From NCBI GenBank assembly GCA_026395105.1, contig JAPLZH010000023.1:1-14950 (forward strand): DNA of 14,950 nt. Direction: 5' to 3'. Below are positions 13,343 to 14,950 of the stretch, in pieces. Both the position numbers and the translations under genes were made by a program. Positions within the stretch are counted from its first letter, which is position 1. Each line of letters begins with the position of its first letter. A model generated the notes under the pieces. The model had not been told where the DNA came from, searched no databases, and worked only from the letters and a program-made list of their open reading frames with translations. The stretch is from Candidatus Tayloriibacteriota bacterium (lineage in GTDB: Bacteria > Patescibacteriota > Minisyncoccia > Phycocordibacterales > PALSA-1337).

Positions 13343-13443
13343 ATTAAGCTCGTGGCCATTAGGATTTTCCTAAGGTGGTTCAAACACCTTTCAAGGTGTT
13401 AGCGAGCTTGAGAGAGACCTCCTTCGGGAGGTTTTTCTTTTTT
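13343..13443 (+). ncRNA. Candidate small RNA B: three-way-junction fold plus terminator
   Basis: A nine-pair closing helix TTAAGCTCG (13344-13352) / CGAGCTTGA (13403-13411) encloses hairpin 1 (13356-13375, CC-bulged A-TTAGG paired with CCTAAGG) and hairpin 2 (13383-13400, AACACCT / AGGTGTT with TTCA loop). A six-base linker leads to a UUCG-capped terminator and U-tract. With the strong promoter just upstream, this makes a self-contained RNA gene of about 100 bases. It overlaps the 3' end of the BECR-like gene on the opposite strand by about 45 bases, so it could also act in antisense. CACCTT (13385-13390) can pair instead with the upstream AAGGTG (13372-13377), giving an alternative fold. I recognise no known family. 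Confidence 0.75.
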
Positions 13444-13803
13444 ATCGAATATACTAAAAAAGTGCTTAGGTCTATTTTCTACCTGCCTTATCACTATCTT
13501 TACATTCCTGTTTTTTATAATTTTAGATAAGGTCCAAAATTGTATTTTTACTCCTTTTTTATCTATATTAGTTCTATAATTCGAAATAATTTGTGAGTTT
13601 GAAATTATATTCATTGCATAAGAGAGAAGATAAAACCTGCGAATTTGATCATTGATAGGCCTGATTTTTTCACCTTTTCTTTTAAGGTGACGTAGTCCTT
13701 CATGATTAAAGTAAACCAGCTCATTGCCAAGTGCTGGGCAATGAGTCTCTTTATTTTTTGAATATTCTTTATCTAATAATTCGGATATTTCATCTTTATT
13801 CAC
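13399..13803 (-). CDS. Uncharacterised protein, possible BECR-fold RNase (toxin-like)
   Basis: 134 residues from a GTG at 13803 (first residue Met). No signal peptide or membrane segment is seen. 'YFNHEGLRHLKRKGEKIRP' (31-49), 'QIRRFYLLSYAMNII' (53-67), 'KIQFWTLSK' (86-94) and 'VKIVIRQVENRPKHFFSIFD' (101-120) follow the layout of barnase-EndoU-ColicinE5/D-RelE-type nucleases: an N-terminal His-containing helix, basic residues, and a C-terminal beta hairpin with I-x-x-I-x-R-Q...H-F-F-S-x-F. This is family-pattern recognition, not proof. His34/His38 and His114 would be candidate active-site residues. No adjacent antitoxin gene is visible. The last 14 or so codons ('EKPPEGGLSQAR') run through the small RNA B terminator sequence and may be an extension. 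An extended -10 TGCTATCCT is six bases before the GTG. Confidence 0.65.
   Translation of the reverse strand: MNKDEISELLDKEYSKNKETHCPALGNELVYFNHEGLRHLKRKGEKIRPINDQIRRFYLLSYAMNIISNSQIISNYRTNIDKKGVKIQFWTLSKIIKNRNVKIVIRQVENRPKHFFSIFDKKEKPPEGGLSQAR
13416..13443 (+). terminator. Intrinsic terminator of small RNA B
   Basis: ACCTCC (13417-13422) pairs with GGAGGT (13427-13432) around a TTCG tetraloop closed by C-G, extended by a G-T pair. It is followed by four T, one C and seven T. Only the plus strand has the T-tract, so it terminates plus-strand transcription; on the minus strand it is coding sequence. Confidence 0.9.
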
Positions 13804-13809
13804 TAAATG

Positions 13810-13818
13810 AGGATAGCA
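13810..13818 (-). promoter_or_regulatory. Extended -10 of the BECR-like gene
   Basis: On the minus strand TGCTATCCT (13818-13810) lies six bases before the GTG start at 13803. This supports the GTG as initiator and a leaderless transcript. Confidence 0.45.
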
Positions 13819-13874
13819 TTACAGTGATAAAGATTTGATAAAAAAGTTCTAAAATAAAAATGAATTTTTCATTT

Positions 13875-14693
13875 TTATTTTATTCGGCGGATTTCGCATT
13901 TAGAGCAGGCGAGCGCTCGGCTTTTCGTCCTGTTCTGAGATTCAGGTACGTCTTTTTCTTCCCAGAGTGCTGAGGGTAATGGTGAAGAAGGGTCGGTGAC
14001 TGTGATGATTCCGCCAGAAATTCCATGATTATATTTCCCATCTTCTGGCCAGGCTATAGAATGCGAGTATTTTATTTTCAAAATATTTTGAGATGTCGAG
14101 CTGGACGAAGGTATCGTCCCTGACGGGACAGTTTCGACAGATGTGATTAAAAGGATGTGGTCATAGGCGCGGTCGTCGGGGTTATTATGAGTCATTGTTA
14201 TGATGTCTCCGGCGCTGACATCAGTTATCTGGACTAATGCAGAATTTATATCTTTAGCAAATTCTCTAACATTTGCATTTTCGGCTGGGCGGAGTTTTGC
14301 AAAGATTTTTCTTAGGAAGTTTTTGTCTTTGGCGAGCGTGAGGTGGGTTCGTAGATGATGTCCAGTCTTTGCCTTAAATTCTGCATCTAGTACATGATAG
14401 ACGAAGCCGGAGCAGTCCACGCCGAGAAAGTGGTCGACTAGGAATTTAGTCATCATCTCTGCATTTAATTCTTTAAAGCTTATTTTTTTCCTGAGGGCGA
14501 GCAAAAGTGCCTCCTCGACTATCTCTTCTGGAGTTCCTTTGCCGATTAGTGCTCGGAGGCCACCGCGGATTTTGCCCCTTCGATTATTATAGTACGGACA
14601 TTTTACGGGAATAGGTAAGAGTAGGGAGGAATATCTTTCGATCACCTTTTTCGCTGTTTCTGATATAGAGGATTTTATAATATTTTGATTCAT
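13875..14693 (-). CDS. Papain-fold (NlpC/P60-like) cysteine peptidase-like protein
   Basis: 272 residues, with no signal peptide or membrane helix and thus probably cytoplasmic. The core 'FLGVDCSGFVYHVLD' (89-103) gives a Cys94 nucleophile in a D-C-S-G-F context, the hallmark of NlpC/P60 and related papain-like amidases. 'DVSAGDIITM' (158-167) matches the P-G-D-hydrophobic strand after it, and 'RAYDHILLITS' (175-185) supplies His179. A third polar residue could be His211 in 'YSHSIAW'. The N-terminal 85 residues and the C-terminal tail with 'CSKCEIRRIK' are not recognised. If active, it may cut wall peptides or precursors, but the lack of an export signal makes another substrate possible. The gene has an extended -10 TGCTATAGT about 29 bases upstream, so its mRNA should carry a short leader containing AAAGG, unlike its neighbours. 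Confidence 0.65.
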   Translation of the reverse strand: MNQNIIKSSISETAKKVIERYSSLLLPIPVKCPYYNNRRGKIRGGLRALIGKGTPEEIVEEALLLALRKKISFKELNAEMMTKFLVDHFLGVDCSGFVYHVLDAEFKAKTGHHLRTHLTLAKDKNFLRKIFAKLRPAENANVREFAKDINSALVQITDVSAGDIITMTHNNPDDRAYDHILLITSVETVPSGTIPSSSSTSQNILKIKYSHSIAWPEDGKYNHGISGGIITVTDPSSPLPSALWEEKDVPESQNRTKSRALACSKCEIRRIK

Positions 14694-14705
14694 TTTCTAT
14701 TTTTG

Positions 14706-14731
14706 CCTTTTCGGACTGTTTGACTATAGCA
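14706..14731 (-). promoter_or_regulatory. Promoter and weak ribosome site of the cysteine-peptidase-like gene
   Basis: On the minus strand TGCTATAGT (14731-14723) is an extended -10 with 5/6 match. AAAGG (about 14710-14706) lies 12 bases from the ATG, a long but possible Shine-Dalgarno spacing. The predicted leader is about 23 bases. Confidence 0.45.
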
Positions 14732-14884
14732 TAATTTATGGCCTATTACAAAAGATGGCTTAAAATAAAGGGTTTTTTAGGGGATGGTCGGCAAAGTTTA
14801 AAAAAGTGCAAAAAGTAAGTACCCACACCCTCCCCCACACTATTGATGGAAAGTAAATAGGCAGTTCCCTCGTAATAAATGATT

Positions 14885-14950
14885 ATGAGAGGACTATCAA
14901 AATCACAAATAGATGAAAGATTAGTAGAACTTAGAAATCTAAGAACGCTT
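14885..14950 (+). CDS. Start of an unidentified gene (runs off right edge), possibly a transposase
   Basis: Only 22 codons are visible: 'MRGLSKSQIDERLVELRNLR' then T-L. The frame is open to the edge. The start resembles, by memory only, the N-termini of IS66-like transposases in CPR genomes (K-x-Q-I-x-E-R-L...L-R-x-L-x-T-L). The upstream 70 bases have a distinct C-rich composition beginning GTAAGTACCCACACC at 14815, which could be an insertion-sequence end. Other charged N-terminal regions would look similar, so the identity is weak. Confidence 0.35.
   Translation, partial: MRGLSKSQIDERLVELRNLRTL

Overview
The window reads as a chromosomal segment of a Candidate Phyla Radiation (Patescibacteria) bacterium, most likely of the Parcubacteria/Paceibacteria side. 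The grounds are a compact low-GC layout, small and reduced versions of core enzymes, very short intergenic gaps, tRNA genes without an encoded CCA, and peptidoglycan genes scattered among unrelated genes. TGA acts as a normal stop (for example at the end of the 97-residue gene), so the Gracilibacteria/Absconditabacteria recoding (TGA=Gly) does not apply. The taxonomic placement is inference from gene style; no rRNA is present.

Layout. Positions 1-2705 (minus) hold the first 901 codons of a secreted, repeat-rich surface or fibre protein that runs off the left edge. Next come tRNA-Leu(CAG) and tRNA-Ile(GAU) on the plus strand, then pyruvate kinase. A tight plus-strand operon follows: radC, a small unknown gene, and a reduced MurD-like ligase. 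A convergent PLP-dependent (threonine-synthase-like) enzyme is divergent from a 59-residue LysW-like zinc ribbon gene. A long Mpl/MurC-type Mur ligase (minus) follows, then a Pif1-type helicase (plus). A minus-strand pair comes next: mraY followed by an arginyltransferase (ATE)-like gene. After that are a possible BECR-type RNase gene and a cysteine-peptidase-like gene (both minus), and the start of a plus-strand gene at the right edge.

Two intergenic regions carry what look like stand-alone small RNA genes: 9508-9590 (minus) and 13343-13443 (plus). Each has its own sigma70-type promoter, a nine-pair closing helix around two hairpins (a three-way-junction fold), and an intrinsic terminator with a U-tract. 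I do not recognise either as a known RNA family, and they are the best candidates for something undescribed here. The second can form two mutually exclusive hairpins.

A second theme is regulatory. Many protein genes have a -10 hexamer, often with an extended TGn, only about 6-9 bases upstream of the start codon and no Shine-Dalgarno sequence, which predicts leaderless mRNAs. The surface-protein gene has an eight-C homopolymer between its predicted -35 and -10, a classical arrangement for phase variation.

Functionally, mraY, the Mpl/MurC-like ligase and the MurD-like ligase point to cell-wall precursor synthesis. Pyruvate kinase is core glycolysis. RadC and the Pif1-like helicase are DNA-associated. 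The LysW-like protein, the ATE-like transferase and the BECR-like protein are the least understood protein genes.
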